Shown: positions 17,362-26,994, counted from the first letter of the stretch. The stretch is DNA of 64,000 bases from Serpentinimonas barnesii (GCF_000696225.1 NZ_BAWN01000013.1:62001-126000), one strand, 5' to 3'. Notes: generated by a model not told the origin, from the sequence alone. Translations and numbers: made by a program.

Positions 17362-19620
17362 ATGGCAGACGCGAAAAACGACGGCTTCGACCTGACCCAG
17401 TTCTACCAGATCTTCTTTGAAGAAGCCGGTGAGAACCTAGAACAGATGGAGCAGCAACTGCTCAACCTCGACCTTGAAACGGTCGATGACGAAGAGCTCA
17501 ATGCGATCTTTCGCTGCGCCCACTCGATCAAGGGCGGTGCCGCCACCTTTGGTTTCGAAGACGTGGCCGAGCTCACGCACCAAATGGAGGGCCTGCTCGA
17601 CAAATTGCGCCGCCACGAGCTCAAGCCCACAGCGCCCATGGTCGATGTGCTGCTGGAATCGTCCGACGCCCTCAAGGGCCTGCTGGCCCGGCATCAAGGC
17701 TCGAGCGCCGCGGTACCCGAAACCGCTGGCTTGGTGCAGCGCATCCGCGTGCTGGCCAGCGGCGCGGCACCGGTTGCGGCAGCCCCTGCACCAGCCCCCG
17801 CACCAGCCCCCGCACCAGCCCCCGCACCAGCCCCCGCACCAGCCCCTGCACCAGCCCCCGCACCGGCGTCCTTCGGCGGCATGCCGGCTGCCTCGGCTGC
17901 CGGCGTCGAGCGCAGCTTGCAAGCCCGCATCGGCCCCTTGAGCGACACCGCCCAAGCCGACCCCATCAAAGATTTATTCCGCGACATCGTGGGCCTAGGC
18001 CACATCACCGCCGAGCGCGACGAGGGCGGCTGCCGCATCTACGACATCCACACCACCAGCAGCGACGCCGAGCTGCTCGACCTGTTCGCCTTCCACGTCG
18101 CCAAAGACGCCATCCGCCTGCAAGCCGCCAGCCCAGCCGCTGCCGCCCCCGACACCCCCAGCGACGTGATCGAGCAGGGCTACGGCCTGTTTGCCGGCGC
18201 ACCGGGCAGCCCGGTGCCGGGCAGCAGCGTCACGGCCAGCGGAACCGTAGTGCCCGAACCCGACCTGGTGCAGGGCTACGGCCTGTTTGCCGGCGCCCCA
18301 GGCAACCGGGTCACGCCGCAAAGCCACGCCCAGGAGCTGCTGCACGAGGGGCCAAATACCGGCGCTGCCGCCACCGAACCCGGTTCCAAGCCTGCCGAAG
18401 CGGCCAAATCCACCCGCCCAGTGGCTGCCGCCGCTGCCGCCGCCCAGCCCGAGGCCACCACGCTGCGCGTCTCGGTCAGCAAGATCGACCAGCTCATCAA
18501 CCAAGTCGGCGAGCTCGTCATCACCCAAGCCATGCTGGCGCAAAACAGCCGCGCCCTCGACTCCACGCTCAACCAGCAGCTGCTGGCCGGCTTGGCCGAC
18601 TTGGAACGCAACACGCGCGACTTGCAAGAATCGATCATGTCGATCCGCATGATCCCGATGTCGGTCGTCTTTAGCCGCTTCCCGCGCATGTTGCGCGACC
18701 TCGCCAGCAAGCTGGGCAAAAAGGTCGAGCTCGTCACCCAAGGCGAAGCCACCGAACTCGACAAGGGCCTGATCGAGAAAATCACCGACCCCCTCACCCA
18801 CCTCATTCGCAACAGTTGCGACCACGGCATCGAGCTGCCGGCCGATCGCGTGGCGCGTGGCAAGCCCGAAACCGGCACCATCACCCTGAGCGCGGCGCAC
18901 CAGGGCGGCTCGATCCTGATTGAGGTGCGCGACGACGGCAAGGGCCTGTCGCGCCCCAAGCTGATCGAAAAAGCGCGCGCCAAAGGCATCCACGCCCCCG
19001 ACGACATGAGCGACCAGGAAGTCTGGCAGCTGATTTTCGCGCCCGGATTTTCCACTGCCGACGTGGTCACCGACGTCTCGGGCCGCGGCGTCGGCATGGA
19101 CGTGGTGATGAAAAACATCTCATCCCTGGGCGGCACGGTCGAGCTCGATTCGGCCGAGGGCTTTGGCATGAGCGTCAAGGTGCGGCTGCCGCTCACGCTG
19201 GCCATCATGGACGGCATGACGGTGCGCGTCTCCGACGAGGTCTACATCCTGCCGCTGTCGTCGGTGGTGGAATCGTTCCAAGTCGAGTCCAACACCATCA
19301 ACACGGTGGCGCAAAACTCGCAACTGGTCAAGGTGCGCGAAGAGTACATGCCGGTGATCAAAACCGACCGCACCTTTGGCGTGCCGCGCCCACGCGCCGA
19401 CGAATCGGCCAACTCCATCATGGTGGTGGTCGAGTCCGACGGGGCGCGCGTGGCCCTGATGGTCGATGAACTGCTTGGGCAGCAGCAGGTGGTGATCAAA
19501 AACCTGGAGTCGAACTACAAAAAAGTGCCCAACGTATCGGGCGCCACCATTTTGGGCGACGGCCGGGTCTCGCTGATCCTTGACACCTCGGCCTTGGTGC
19601 GGCGCTCGCGCCAGGCCTAA
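17362..19620 (+). CDS. cheA: Chemotaxis histidine kinase CheA
   Basis: A 752-residue CheA. The HPt domain carries His54 (FRCAHSIKGGAATF). A long Ala-Pro repeat linker (about residues 141-168) leads to a region with the FKDIVG-like P2-type segment, then a second disordered linker in which GYGLFAGAPG occurs twice. The P3 dimerisation domain (QLINQVGELVITQAML), the ATPase domain (HLIRNSCDHGIE N-box, DDGKGLSR and GRGVGMDVV G-boxes) and the C-terminal CheW-like regulatory domain are complete. It phosphorylates CheY and CheB. It is followed directly by cheR; no cheW or receptor gene is present in the cluster. Confidence 0.97.
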   Translation: MADAKNDGFDLTQFYQIFFEEAGENLEQMEQQLLNLDLETVDDEELNAIFRCAHSIKGGAATFGFEDVAELTHQMEGLLDKLRRHELKPTAPMVDVLLESSDALKGLLARHQGSSAAVPETAGLVQRIRVLASGAAPVAAAPAPAPAPAPAPAPAPAPAPAPAPAPAPASFGGMPAASAAGVERSLQARIGPLSDTAQADPIKDLFRDIVGLGHITAERDEGGCRIYDIHTTSSDAELLDLFAFHVAKDAIRLQAASPAAAAPDTPSDVIEQGYGLFAGAPGSPVPGSSVTASGTVVPEPDLVQGYGLFAGAPGNRVTPQSHAQELLHEGPNTGAAATEPGSKPAEAAKSTRPVAAAAAAAQPEATTLRVSVSKIDQLINQVGELVITQAMLAQNSRALDSTLNQQLLAGLADLERNTRDLQESIMSIRMIPMSVVFSRFPRMLRDLASKLGKKVELVTQGEATELDKGLIEKITDPLTHLIRNSCDHGIELPADRVARGKPETGTITLSAAHQGGSILIEVRDDGKGLSRPKLIEKARAKGIHAPDDMSDQEVWQLIFAPGFSTADVVTDVSGRGVGMDVVMKNISSLGGTVELDSAEGFGMSVKVRLPLTLAIMDGMTVRVSDEVYILPLSSVVESFQVESNTINTVAQNSQLVKVREEYMPVIKTDRTFGVPRPRADESANSIMVVVESDGARVALMVDELLGQQQVVIKNLESNYKKVPNVSGATILGDGRVSLILDTSALVRRSRQA
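17781..17864 (+). repeat. 12-bp tandem repeat in the cheA linker
   Basis: About six to seven near-perfect copies of the 12-mer CCAGCCCCCGCA, encoding Pro-Ala repeats in the linker after the HPt domain. Copies differ by single C/T changes. Such a tract can change length by slippage in 12-bp steps without breaking the frame. Confidence 0.85.
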
Positions 19621-19659
19621 AGCCCATCCAAACCCATACCCCAGCCCCTACACAGCGAC

Positions 19660-20496
19660 ATGCAAGACCAAGCCGAGGCCGTACAAAGTCGGGAATTCGC
19701 CTGGACCGAGTCCGACTTTCGCCGCATCAAAGACCTGATCTACCGCCACGCCGGCATCAGCCTGCACGATGGCAAGCAGGCCATGGTCTACAGCCGCATC
19801 TCACGCCGCCTGCGCGAGACGCGCCACCGCAGTTTTTCTGATTACTTGCAGTGGCTCGAGAGCCAAGGCGATGCCGACGAATGGCAGGCCTTCGTCAACG
19901 CGCTCACCACCAACTTAACCTCGTTTTTCCGCGAAAACCACCACTTCGAAGAGCTGGCACGCTTGGTGCGCGCCGCCCCCCCGGGGCACGACTGGAAAAT
20001 CTGGTGCTCGGCCGCCTCCACCGGCGAGGAGCCCTACTCGATCGCCATCACCTTGGCCGATGCGCTCGGCTTGGATGGGCGTTTCCGGATCTGGGCCAGC
20101 GACATCGACACCAAGGTGCTGGCCACGGGCGCGCGTGGGGTGTACAAGCTCGAAGGCCTAAAAAACCTCAGCCAGACGCAGTTGCAAAAGTACTTCCTCA
20201 AGGGCAAAGGCGACAACGCCGGACTGGCGCGGGTGCGCCCCGAGTTGCAGCGCCACATCGAGTTCTTCACCCTGAACCTGATCGAAGACAACTGGAGCCT
20301 GCGCGAGAGCTTTGACGTGGTATTTTGCCGCAACGTCATGATCTATTTCGATCACGCCACCCAGCGCCAGGTGCTCGCGCGCATGCACCGCCTCCTCAAG
20401 CCCGGCGGCGCCTTGTTTGTCGGACACGCCGAAAACTTCAGCGACGTGAAGACGCTTTTTGCCTTGCGCGGCAAAACCATCTACGAAAAAGTCTGA
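19660..20496 (+). CDS. cheR: Chemoreceptor glutamate methyltransferase CheR
   Basis: A 278-residue SAM-dependent methyltransferase that methylates receptor glutamates for adaptation. It has the N-terminal helical CheR domain (FRRIKDLIYRHAGISL), the SAM-binding motif SAASTGEEPYSIA, and the CRNVMIYFDHATQRQVL and LKPGGALFVGHAE motifs. Length is normal. It lies 39 bp after cheA and 9 bp before cheD. Confidence 0.96.
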   Translation: MQDQAEAVQSREFAWTESDFRRIKDLIYRHAGISLHDGKQAMVYSRISRRLRETRHRSFSDYLQWLESQGDADEWQAFVNALTTNLTSFFRENHHFEELARLVRAAPPGHDWKIWCSAASTGEEPYSIAITLADALGLDGRFRIWASDIDTKVLATGARGVYKLEGLKNLSQTQLQKYFLKGKGDNAGLARVRPELQRHIEFFTLNLIEDNWSLRESFDVVFCRNVMIYFDHATQRQVLARMHRLLKPGGALFVGHAENFSDVKTLFALRGKTIYEKV

Positions 20497-20505
20497 CGTC
20501 ATCCC

Positions 20506-21132
20506 ATGCACCGCAGCCTCGAACACCTGCAGACCCTCAAAACCCGCCCCCGCCGACCGGGTGAGGCGTCGTTTTTCTTTCACGACCAGCACTTCAAGTA
20601 CAACGCCGCCAAGGTGCTGCCGGGCGAGTATTTCGTGGCCAACGAAGACCTGGTCATCATGACCGTGCTCGGCTCCTGCATCGCCGCCTGCATCTGGGAC
20701 TCGCGCCTGCGCATCGGGGGCATGAACCACTTCATGCTGCCCGACGGTGGCGCCGACAGCTCGGGCCGCTACGGCTCCTACGCCATGGAACTGCTCATCA
20801 ACGAACTGGTCAAGCAAGGCTCTTCGCGCGAGTACATGCAAGCCAAGGTGTTTGGCGGCGGCGCCGTGATTGCGGGCTTTACCACCATGAACGTGGGCGA
20901 GCGCAACACCAAGTTCGTGCTCGACTATCTGGCCACCGAGCGCATTCCGGTGGTCTCCAAAGACGTGCTCGACATCTACCCGCGCAAGGTGGTGTTTTTC
21001 CCGGTCAGTGGCAAGGCCATGGTCAAGCGGCTGGCGCACGCCCACCCCGACACCCTAGAAGCCCAAGAGCGCCAGGGCATGGCCACCAAGGTGGTGCAGT
21101 CCACGGCCGGTGGCTCGGTCGATTTGTTTTGA
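20506..21132 (+). CDS. cheD: Chemoreceptor glutamine deamidase CheD
   Basis: A 208-residue CheD that deamidates specific receptor glutamines. Catalytic Cys58 ([12 protein letters not shown]) and His75 (GGMNHFMLP) are both present, followed by the AKVFGGG segment. The family is usually 160-210 residues, so it is complete. It is placed between cheR and cheB, 11 bp before the latter. Confidence 0.95.
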   Translation: MHRSLEHLQTLKTRPRRPGEASFFFHDQHFKYNAAKVLPGEYFVANEDLVIMTVLGSCIAACIWDSRLRIGGMNHFMLPDGGADSSGRYGSYAMELLINELVKQGSSREYMQAKVFGGGAVIAGFTTMNVGERNTKFVLDYLATERIPVVSKDVLDIYPRKVVFFPVSGKAMVKRLAHAHPDTLEAQERQGMATKVVQSTAGGSVDLF

Positions 21133-21143
21133 TTGCTTATCCC

Positions 21144-22235
21144 ATGGCAAAAATCAAAGTGGTGGTGGTCGATGACTCGGCCTTGGTGCGCAGCCTGCTG
21201 AGCGAGATCATCAACCAGCAAAGCGATATGCAGTGCATAGGCGCCGCCAACGACCCGCTGCAGGCGCGCGAAATGATCCGCGAGCTCAACCCGGACGTGA
21301 TCACGCTCGACGTGGAAATGCCCAAAATGGACGGGCTGGAGTTCCTCTCGCGCCTCATGAAGCTGCGCCCAATGCCGGTGGTCATGGTCTCCACGCTCAC
21401 CGAGCAAGGGGCCGACACCACCTTGCGCGCGCTCGAAATGGGGGCGGTCGATTTTGTGGCCAAACCGCGCATTGGGGTAAGCAGCGGCCTCAAGGCCTTG
21501 GGCGAAGAGATCGTGGACAAAATCCGCATTGCCAGCCAGGCCCGCGTATCGCGCCACATCGCTGCGGTAACGCCCACCTTGGCGCGCGCACCCGAAACGG
21601 CCAGCGGCGCCCCGCGCCCTAGCAGCCTAGGCCGCCTCTCGACCGAAAAAATCATCTGCATCGGCGCCTCCACCGGCGGCACCGAAGCCATCAAAGAAAT
21701 TTTGGTCGAACTGCCGGCCGATGCGCCCGGCATCGTCATCACGCAGCACATGCCGCCGGGCTTTACCACCAGCTTTGCGGCGCGGCTCGATTCGCTGTGC
21801 CGCATCCGCGTACAAGAGGCCGTTGATGGGCAGCGCATCCTGCCCGGGCACGCTTACATCGCCCCAGGCGGCAAGCAGTTTTCAATTGCGCGCAGCGGCG
21901 CCAACTATGTGGCGGTGGTCGATGACTCGCCGCCGGTGAACCGCCACAAGCCCTCGGTCGAGGTGCTGTTCAAATCGTGCGCGCGCGTGCTCGGCCCCAA
22001 CGCCATCGGCGTCATGCTCACCGGCATGGGCGGCGACGGCGGTGCGGCCATGAAAGAAATGCTCGACGCCGGCAGCCACAACATCGTGCAAGACGAAGCC
22101 AGTTGCGTGGTCTTTGGCATGCCCAAGGTGGCCATCCAGCACGGTGCTGCCAGCGAGGTGCTGCCGCTCAAGCGCATCGCCCCGGCGCTGCTGGAGCGCC
22201 TGCAAAGCGCCGGAGCCGTGCGGCACCGGATCTAA
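21144..22235 (+). CDS. cheB: Chemotaxis methylesterase/deamidase CheB
   Basis: A 363-residue CheB: receiver domain with Asp56 ([12 protein letters not shown]), a linker (about residues 140-168), and the methylesterase domain with Ser176 ([10 protein letters not shown]), His202 ([10 protein letters not shown]) and the TGMGGDGG loop holding the catalytic Asp. It removes receptor methyl groups when phosphorylated by CheA. The ATG at 21144 is preferred over an in-frame TTG five codons earlier because homologues begin at MAKIKV. Confidence 0.97.
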   Translation: MAKIKVVVVDDSALVRSLLSEIINQQSDMQCIGAANDPLQAREMIRELNPDVITLDVEMPKMDGLEFLSRLMKLRPMPVVMVSTLTEQGADTTLRALEMGAVDFVAKPRIGVSSGLKALGEEIVDKIRIASQARVSRHIAAVTPTLARAPETASGAPRPSSLGRLSTEKIICIGASTGGTEAIKEILVELPADAPGIVITQHMPPGFTTSFAARLDSLCRIRVQEAVDGQRILPGHAYIAPGGKQFSIARSGANYVAVVDDSPPVNRHKPSVEVLFKSCARVLGPNAIGVMLTGMGGDGGAAMKEMLDAGSHNIVQDEASCVVFGMPKVAIQHGAASEVLPLKRIAPALLERLQSAGAVRHRI

Positions 22236-22245
22236 GCCGCCTACC

Positions 22246-22932
22246 TTAGATCAGCCGATCCACATTCACCCCGGCGCTCGGTGGCAAAGGCAGCGACGAG
22301 GTGGTCTGGTAACTCTCGGCAGCCGCCTCAAGGGCGCGCTCAATGGGAGTGGGCTGCGCCGGCGCAATCAGATCGGCGCGCCGCTGCGCCGCCTCGCGCG
22401 CCTCATCGCCTATCAACTGGTCGGCGGCAAAGCGGCTGGCGCTCCAGACATTGGGCAGCAGATCGCGGATTTGGTTGTCCAGTGCCACATCGACCGGGTT
22501 GCGCTGCGACGGCGGCAACTGCGCCTCTGGGTTTTGCACCTGGCGCTCTTGGCGCTCTTGGCGGGCGCGCTCGATGCGCTCTTGCTCCAGCCCTTGCAGG
22601 CTGGGGGCCGACTCCAGGGCTTGGCGCTGCGCCAACACAGAAGCCGCCAAATCGGCTTGGGATTGGGCGTTAAAACGCTCTGGCGCCCCGGCGTTGTCGT
22701 ACATATTGGCGCGCAGCGCCTGGTCGGTCGGGTTCACCGGGGGCTGCGCGGGTGGGGCATAGACCGCTTGGGTGCGCGAGCCCTCGCCCGCCGGCGCCAC
22801 CGGGGCAGCCACCCCTTGGTTGCGCGGCGACACGTGTTCGCTGGCGCGGGCTGGTGTTGCAGGCTGCACACGCGCCGCCACCGGCCCTTGGGCAGGCACA
22901 GGCGCAACGGCGACAGATGAGATGTTTAACAT
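22246..22932 (-). CDS. Uncharacterised Ala/Gln-rich protein next to the chemotaxis cluster
   Basis: A 228-residue protein I do not recognise. The N-terminal third is an Ala/Pro/Val-rich, probably disordered stretch (starting MLNISSVAVAPVPAQ); the middle is a charged helical region (LEQERIERARQERQERQ) and the end is Asp/Leu-rich. No signal peptide, transmembrane helix or catalytic motif is visible. I chose the start at 22932 because a GGAG sequence stands six bases before it. The gene is convergent with cheB (10-bp gap), so co-regulation with motility genes is possible but not shown. The composition resembles small structural or regulatory proteins found near flagellar loci in this family. Confidence 0.6.
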   Translation of the reverse strand: MLNISSVAVAPVPAQGPVAARVQPATPARASEHVSPRNQGVAAPVAPAGEGSRTQAVYAPPAQPPVNPTDQALRANMYDNAGAPERFNAQSQADLAASVLAQRQALESAPSLQGLEQERIERARQERQERQVQNPEAQLPPSQRNPVDVALDNQIRDLLPNVWSASRFAADQLIGDEAREAAQRRADLIAPAQPTPIERALEAAAESYQTTSSLPLPPSAGVNVDRLI

Positions 22933-23135
22933 GGCAGACTCCAACACAAGGCTAAGGCCGAGCGGAATGAGGGCCTTCCCAACCATCATCGGCGCCCGTG
23001 GGCCAAACTTTAGGGCAATCGAACAAATTTTTCAAGATTTGACAGCACGTAAAATATCCTGTTCGTCAATACATCGCTTGGGGCGCTCCACGTGTGCACG
23101 CCCTCGACCTCAAAACCCCTACGGGACCCTCGACC

Positions 23136-24071
23136 ATGACCGCAGCCCTGCCCTTATCCGACCGCGACGGCAAAATCTGGATGGACGGCCAGTTGATCGA
23201 CTGGCGCGACGCCCGCGTACACGTCCTCACCCACACCCTGCACTACGGCTGCGGCGCCTTCGAGGGCGTGCGCGCCTACGCCACCGCCAACGGCACCGCC
23301 ATCTTCAGGCTGCAAGAGCACACCGAGCGGCTCTTTAACAGCGCCAAGATTTTGCGCATGAAAATCCCCTACACGCCAGAACAGGTCAACGCCGCGCAGT
23401 GCGAGGTCATCCGCGCCAACGGCCTCAAAAGCGGCTACTTGCGCCCGCTCACCTGGATCGGCAGCGAAAAGCTCGGCGTCAGCCCCAAAGGCAACACCGT
23501 GCACCTGATGGTCGCCGCTTGGGCCTGGGGCGCCTACCTGGGCGAAGAAGGGCTCAAGCGCGGCATCCGCGTCAAGACCAGCAGCTACACCCGGCACCAC
23601 GTCAACATCACCATGACGCAAGCCAAGGCGGTGAGCAACTACACCAACTCCATTTTGGCCAATATGGAAGCCACCGACGACGGCTACGACGAAGCGCTGC
23701 TGCTCGACGCCAGCGGCTTCGTGAGCGAAGGCGCAGGCGAAAACCTGTTCATCATCAAAGGCGGTGTGATCTACACCCCCGACCTGTCCGCCGGCGCGCT
23801 CAACGGCATCACGCGCAACACCGTGTTCCACATCGCCCGCGACCTTGGGCTCGAGGTGGTGCAAAAGCGCATCACGCGCGACGAGGTCTACATCGCCGAC
23901 GAAGCCTTCTTCACCGGCACCGCCGCCGAAGTCACCCCCATCCGCGAGCTGGACCGGCTCGAAATCGGGTGCGGCAGCCGCGGCCCCATCACCGAGCGCA
24001 TCCAGAGCGCCTTTTTCGACATCGTCGGCGGGCGCAACCCCAAATATGCGCATTGGCTGACGGCGGTTTAA
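23136..24071 (+). CDS. ilvE: Branched-chain amino acid aminotransferase
   Basis: A 311-residue class IV PLP-dependent aminotransferase for the last step of valine, leucine and isoleucine synthesis. The PLP lysine is Lys164 in TMTQAKAVSNYTNS, and the HTLHYGCGAFEGVRAY segment and the phosphate-binding GITRNTV and FFTGTAAEVTPI motifs are typical of IlvE rather than D-amino acid aminotransferase or ADC lyase. Start at 23136 by homology to IlvE length; a GTG lies 14 codons upstream in frame. It is followed after 6 bp by glycosyltransferase genes, an ilvE-to-LPS-gene adjacency common in Comamonadaceae. Confidence 0.94.
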   Translation: MTAALPLSDRDGKIWMDGQLIDWRDARVHVLTHTLHYGCGAFEGVRAYATANGTAIFRLQEHTERLFNSAKILRMKIPYTPEQVNAAQCEVIRANGLKSGYLRPLTWIGSEKLGVSPKGNTVHLMVAAWAWGAYLGEEGLKRGIRVKTSSYTRHHVNITMTQAKAVSNYTNSILANMEATDDGYDEALLLDASGFVSEGAGENLFIIKGGVIYTPDLSAGALNGITRNTVFHIARDLGLEVVQKRITRDEVYIADEAFFTGTAAEVTPIRELDRLEIGCGSRGPITERIQSAFFDIVGGRNPKYAHWLTAV

Positions 24072-24077
24072 TTCGTC

Positions 24078-24977
24078 ATGCCGCTCAGCGCGTCGGCCTT
24101 GGATGAGGGCCGCACCGCACCAGAAGCGCTGCTCAAGCGCGTAACCGTGGTGGTGGTCACCTACAACAGCGCCCACTGCCTGCCCGCGCTGGCGCCGCAC
24201 CTGCGCCAGTGCCCGCATGTGCTGGTCGTAGACAACGCCAGCGCCGACGGTTGTGCCCAAGCCGTGGCCAGCCACCTGCCGCACGCCAGCGTGCTGGCAC
24301 TGGAGCGCAACCTGGGTTTCGGGGCTGCCAACAACCGCGGCCTGGCGCGCGTGCAAACCGAATTCGCCCTGCTGCTCAACCCCGACTGCGAACTCACCCC
24401 CGACGCGCTGGCGCAACTGGTGCGCAGCGCCGACGCCTGGCCCGACGCCGCCGTGCTGGCCCCACAGCTTTGCAGTGCCCAGGGCAAGGCCGAGGTCAAT
24501 TACCGCTGGCCACACACGCTTTGGGCCTCCAAAGGGCCAGCAGCCACCGGCCCAGCCTGCGTGGGTTTCGTATGCGGGGCCGCCATGCTGCTGCGGATGG
24601 CCCGATTTGCCGACATCGGCTATTTCGACGAACGGTTTTTCCTCTACTACGAAGACGACGACCTCTGCCTGCGCCTGTTCCAACTCCAGCGCCCCATCGT
24701 TCTTGAGCCCGCCTGCCAGGCGCTGCACCGCTCGCGTGGCTCGGTGCGCGGCCCCAGCCCTTGGCGCAGCGAATACTGGCGCGGCTACCACCACGCCCAG
24801 TCCAAGCTCATTTTTAGCCACAAACACCTCACGCCCCAGCAGGCCCTGCGCCAGCGCCGCCGCCTGCTGCTCGGCACCGCGCTCAACCTGCCGCTGCGCC
24901 TGCTGCTGCTCTCGCCGCGTTTGCTGGCGCGCATGTGGGGCCGCCTGCGCGGCACCCTCGACTGGAAAGCCCCATGA
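24078..24977 (+). CDS. Family 2 glycosyltransferase (WbbL/rhamnosyltransferase-like)
   Basis: A 299-residue GT-A fold glycosyltransferase. It opens with the GT2 strand VTVVVVTYNSAHCLPAL, has the nucleotide-sugar motif LLLNPDCEL (DxD equivalent) and the acidic YYEDDDLCLR element typical of WbbL-type rhamnosyl or mannosyl transferases; the C-terminal basic-hydrophobic helix suggests membrane association. The donor sugar cannot be deduced. The next gene starts within its stop codon (ATGA), so the two transferases are co-translated and probably act on the same lipopolysaccharide or exopolysaccharide. Confidence 0.85.
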   Translation: MPLSASALDEGRTAPEALLKRVTVVVVTYNSAHCLPALAPHLRQCPHVLVVDNASADGCAQAVASHLPHASVLALERNLGFGAANNRGLARVQTEFALLLNPDCELTPDALAQLVRSADAWPDAAVLAPQLCSAQGKAEVNYRWPHTLWASKGPAATGPACVGFVCGAAMLLRMARFADIGYFDERFFLYYEDDDLCLRLFQLQRPIVLEPACQALHRSRGSVRGPSPWRSEYWRGYHHAQSKLIFSHKHLTPQQALRQRRRLLLGTALNLPLRLLLLSPRLLARMWGRLRGTLDWKAP

Positions 24978-25759
24978 CCGTTGCCCCCACCTCGCAGCGC
25001 CCTACCTTGTGCATAGGCGTGCTCACCTTAAACGAAGAGCGCCGCATCCGCCAATGCCTAGAAAGTGCGTGCTTTGCCGACCGGGTGCTGGTGATCGACA
25101 GCGGCAGCAGCGACCGCACCCGCGAAATTGCCCTTGAAATGGGTGCCGAGGTGCACAACTACCCCAACTGGCAGGGCTTTGCCGCGCAGCGCAACCGCCT
25201 GTTGGAGCACTGCACAGAAGATTGCGTTTTCTTCCTCGACGCCGACGAAGTCATCAGCCCGGCGCTGCGCCAAGAAATTGAAGCTGCACGAGACTTGCAA
25301 CGCCCGTTGGTAGGCGAGACCCATTGGCAGGAAATCGCCTTTGGCCGGCCGATTTTTAACCTGCTAAGCAAAAAAAGCCTGGCTCGCTTTTTTCCACGCC
25401 ACCTGTTGCTGCGCTTTGAGGGCGTGGTGCACGAGGGAGCGGTGTTGAGCGACCCCACCGTAGAGCGGCGCGTGTTTCGCTCAGCGCTGCTACATTATTC
25501 ACGCGAAACCGTACACGACAGCCTGCGCAAACTCACCCAGTATTCCATGCTCGGTGCCGCCAAGCGGACTGGTCGGCGGGGCGGGGTGCTGCGCGGTCTG
25601 GCCTCGGCCATGTTCGTGCGTCTGTATTTTTTGCGCGCGAGTTTTTTATCGGGCGGGCCGGGCTTCCTGTACGCCTTTTGCATCGCGCTGGAGTGCTTTT
25701 TTCGCTACGCTGCGCTGCACTACGACCGCGACAGCTTGCAGGGCAACGTCAAGCGCTAG
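24974..25759 (+). CDS. Family 2 glycosyltransferase (WaaE/KdtX-like)
   Basis: A 261-residue GT2 transferase of the LPS-core WaaE/KdtX type, judged from LTLNEERRIRQCLESA at the start, VLVIDSGSSDRT, the DxD motif FLDADEVIS and the following FGRPI...RFFPRHLLLRF segment. Enzymes of this group add glucose to heptose I of the LPS inner core. Start at 24974 overlaps the preceding transferase (ATGA). The C-terminus has hydrophobic stretches (YFLRASFLSGGPGFLYAFCIALE) suggesting membrane contact. It overlaps the convergent O-antigen-ligase-like gene by 11 bp. Confidence 0.85.
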   Translation: MTVAPTSQRPTLCIGVLTLNEERRIRQCLESACFADRVLVIDSGSSDRTREIALEMGAEVHNYPNWQGFAAQRNRLLEHCTEDCVFFLDADEVISPALRQEIEAARDLQRPLVGETHWQEIAFGRPIFNLLSKKSLARFFPRHLLLRFEGVVHEGAVLSDPTVERRVFRSALLHYSRETVHDSLRKLTQYSMLGAAKRTGRRGGVLRGLASAMFVRLYFLRASFLSGGPGFLYAFCIALECFFRYAALHYDRDSLQGNVKR

Positions 25760-26978
25760 AGCCGCGCCGCGACGCCCACGCCATGCTCAGCAGCAAGCCG
25801 GCCAAGAAGATAAAAAAGTGGCTTTCGCGTGCGCTCCACAGCGGTGAGTTGAACAGGCTATTGACCGCCAGCAAGGCGGTCAAGCCCAGCAGCAGGGTGC
25901 GCGCCTGCGCATTGCCCGAGCGCTGGGCCTGCCACGCCATGCCGCCCAGAAGCGCCAAAAATGCCCCCAAGCCTAGGGCGCCGTGGCCGGCGGCAAAAAA
26001 CAAATACTGGTTGTGCGGGTGCCAGCTAAACGACGGGCACTGCGCCGGGTCCTCCAGCACGTGGCAGATTTCTGTATGGTAGGCGCCGGTGCCCCAGCCC
26101 AGCAGGGGCTTTTGCAGTGCCAGCCGGGTGGTGGTCTCGATGTTGTACAGGCGGTGCCCGATCGAACTCAGGTTGTCGGTCTGGTGTTGGCCTGCCTCAG
26201 TCCAGGCCTGGGCAAAGCGCGCTTGCATTGGCGCCGAACTGGCAAACACAATCGCCACCGCCAAGGCTGCTGCGCTTAACCCCATGGCCAGCGTGCGCCC
26301 GCGCAGTTGTGCCAGCATAAACACCCCCAGCACCACCAGCAGCAGCACAAAGCCGGTGCGCCCAATCGAGAGGTGCGTAATGCTCAGCGCCGCCAGCAGG
26401 CCCGCCAGCGCCCACAGCGCACGCTGCCACGTGACGGTGCCGCTCCATGCCCGCTCCAGCGCCAGCAGCACGAACAGGCACATCATCACGTTTTGCGTGA
26501 TGTAGTCGCCAAACACGTGGTGGTTCACACCCCAGCCTTGGTTTTGCGACTCTGACCAAGGCAACTGCCACCAGATGTTGAGCCACGATGTGGCAGCGGT
26601 AAGCCCCATGGCCAAGGCAAAAGCCAGCAGGGCACGCTGCTGCCATGCTGGCACCGGGGCCAGCACAAACAGCAGCACCGCCACCATGATCAGCTTGACG
26701 TATTTCTCTAGGTGGTTTTGAATGTCTGGCCAGGGGGCTGGGCTGTACAGCACCCCCAGCAGCACCACACCAAACAGCGCCAGCGCAGCACAGGCGGCCG
26801 GGTTGGTTTTGAGCAGTTGCCCGGCTTGCCCAAAGCGCCCGCTCAGCAGCCAGAGCAGAAACACCCAGACCATCAGCAAGTTGGCTAGGCTGAGCGAAAT
26901 GGGAAAGGCAAAAAACAATGCCACCACGCTGGTGTGCGTAACGGTGTCGAGGCGGCGGTGGTAGGAACTTAGGGTCAT
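25749..26978 (-). CDS. O-antigen ligase family protein
   Basis: A 409-residue polytopic membrane protein with about ten to eleven hydrophobic helices and the large periplasmic loop (residues ~270-340) containing GHRLYNIETT...PLLGWGTGAYHTE and HPHNQYLFF. That loop, with the H-x-HNQYL signature, is characteristic of Wzy_C proteins: O-antigen ligase WaaL, O-antigen polymerase, or protein O-oligosaccharyltransferases. The adjacency to core and rhamnosyl-type transferases favours WaaL. The frame opens at a TTG (27002), but I chose the ATG at 26978; neither has a clear Shine-Dalgarno sequence. The upstream glycosyltransferase gene ends 17 bp before this start. Confidence 0.82.
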   Translation of the reverse strand: MTLSSYHRRLDTVTHTSVVALFFAFPISLSLANLLMVWVFLLWLLSGRFGQAGQLLKTNPAACAALALFGVVLLGVLYSPAPWPDIQNHLEKYVKLIMVAVLLFVLAPVPAWQQRALLAFALAMGLTAATSWLNIWWQLPWSESQNQGWGVNHHVFGDYITQNVMMCLFVLLALERAWSGTVTWQRALWALAGLLAALSITHLSIGRTGFVLLLVVLGVFMLAQLRGRTLAMGLSAAALAVAIVFASSAPMQARFAQAWTEAGQHQTDNLSSIGHRLYNIETTTRLALQKPLLGWGTGAYHTEICHVLEDPAQCPSFSWHPHNQYLFFAAGHGALGLGAFLALLGGMAWQAQRSGNAQARTLLLGLTALLAVNSLFNSPLWSARESHFFIFLAGLLLSMAWASRRGSSA

Positions 26979-26994
26979 GGTGGAAAAAGTGGCA

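Noticed and set aside
17672-17863. CRISPR-like array suggested by regular repeats at 17.8 kb
   Set aside because: The 12-bp units are contiguous with no spacers and encode Pro-Ala in cheA; it is a coding tandem repeat.
23039-23070. TTGACA upstream of ilvE as a promoter
   Set aside because: No -10 box at 16-18 bases; the nearest AT-rich hexamers are at 5 or 21 bases, so I do not list it.
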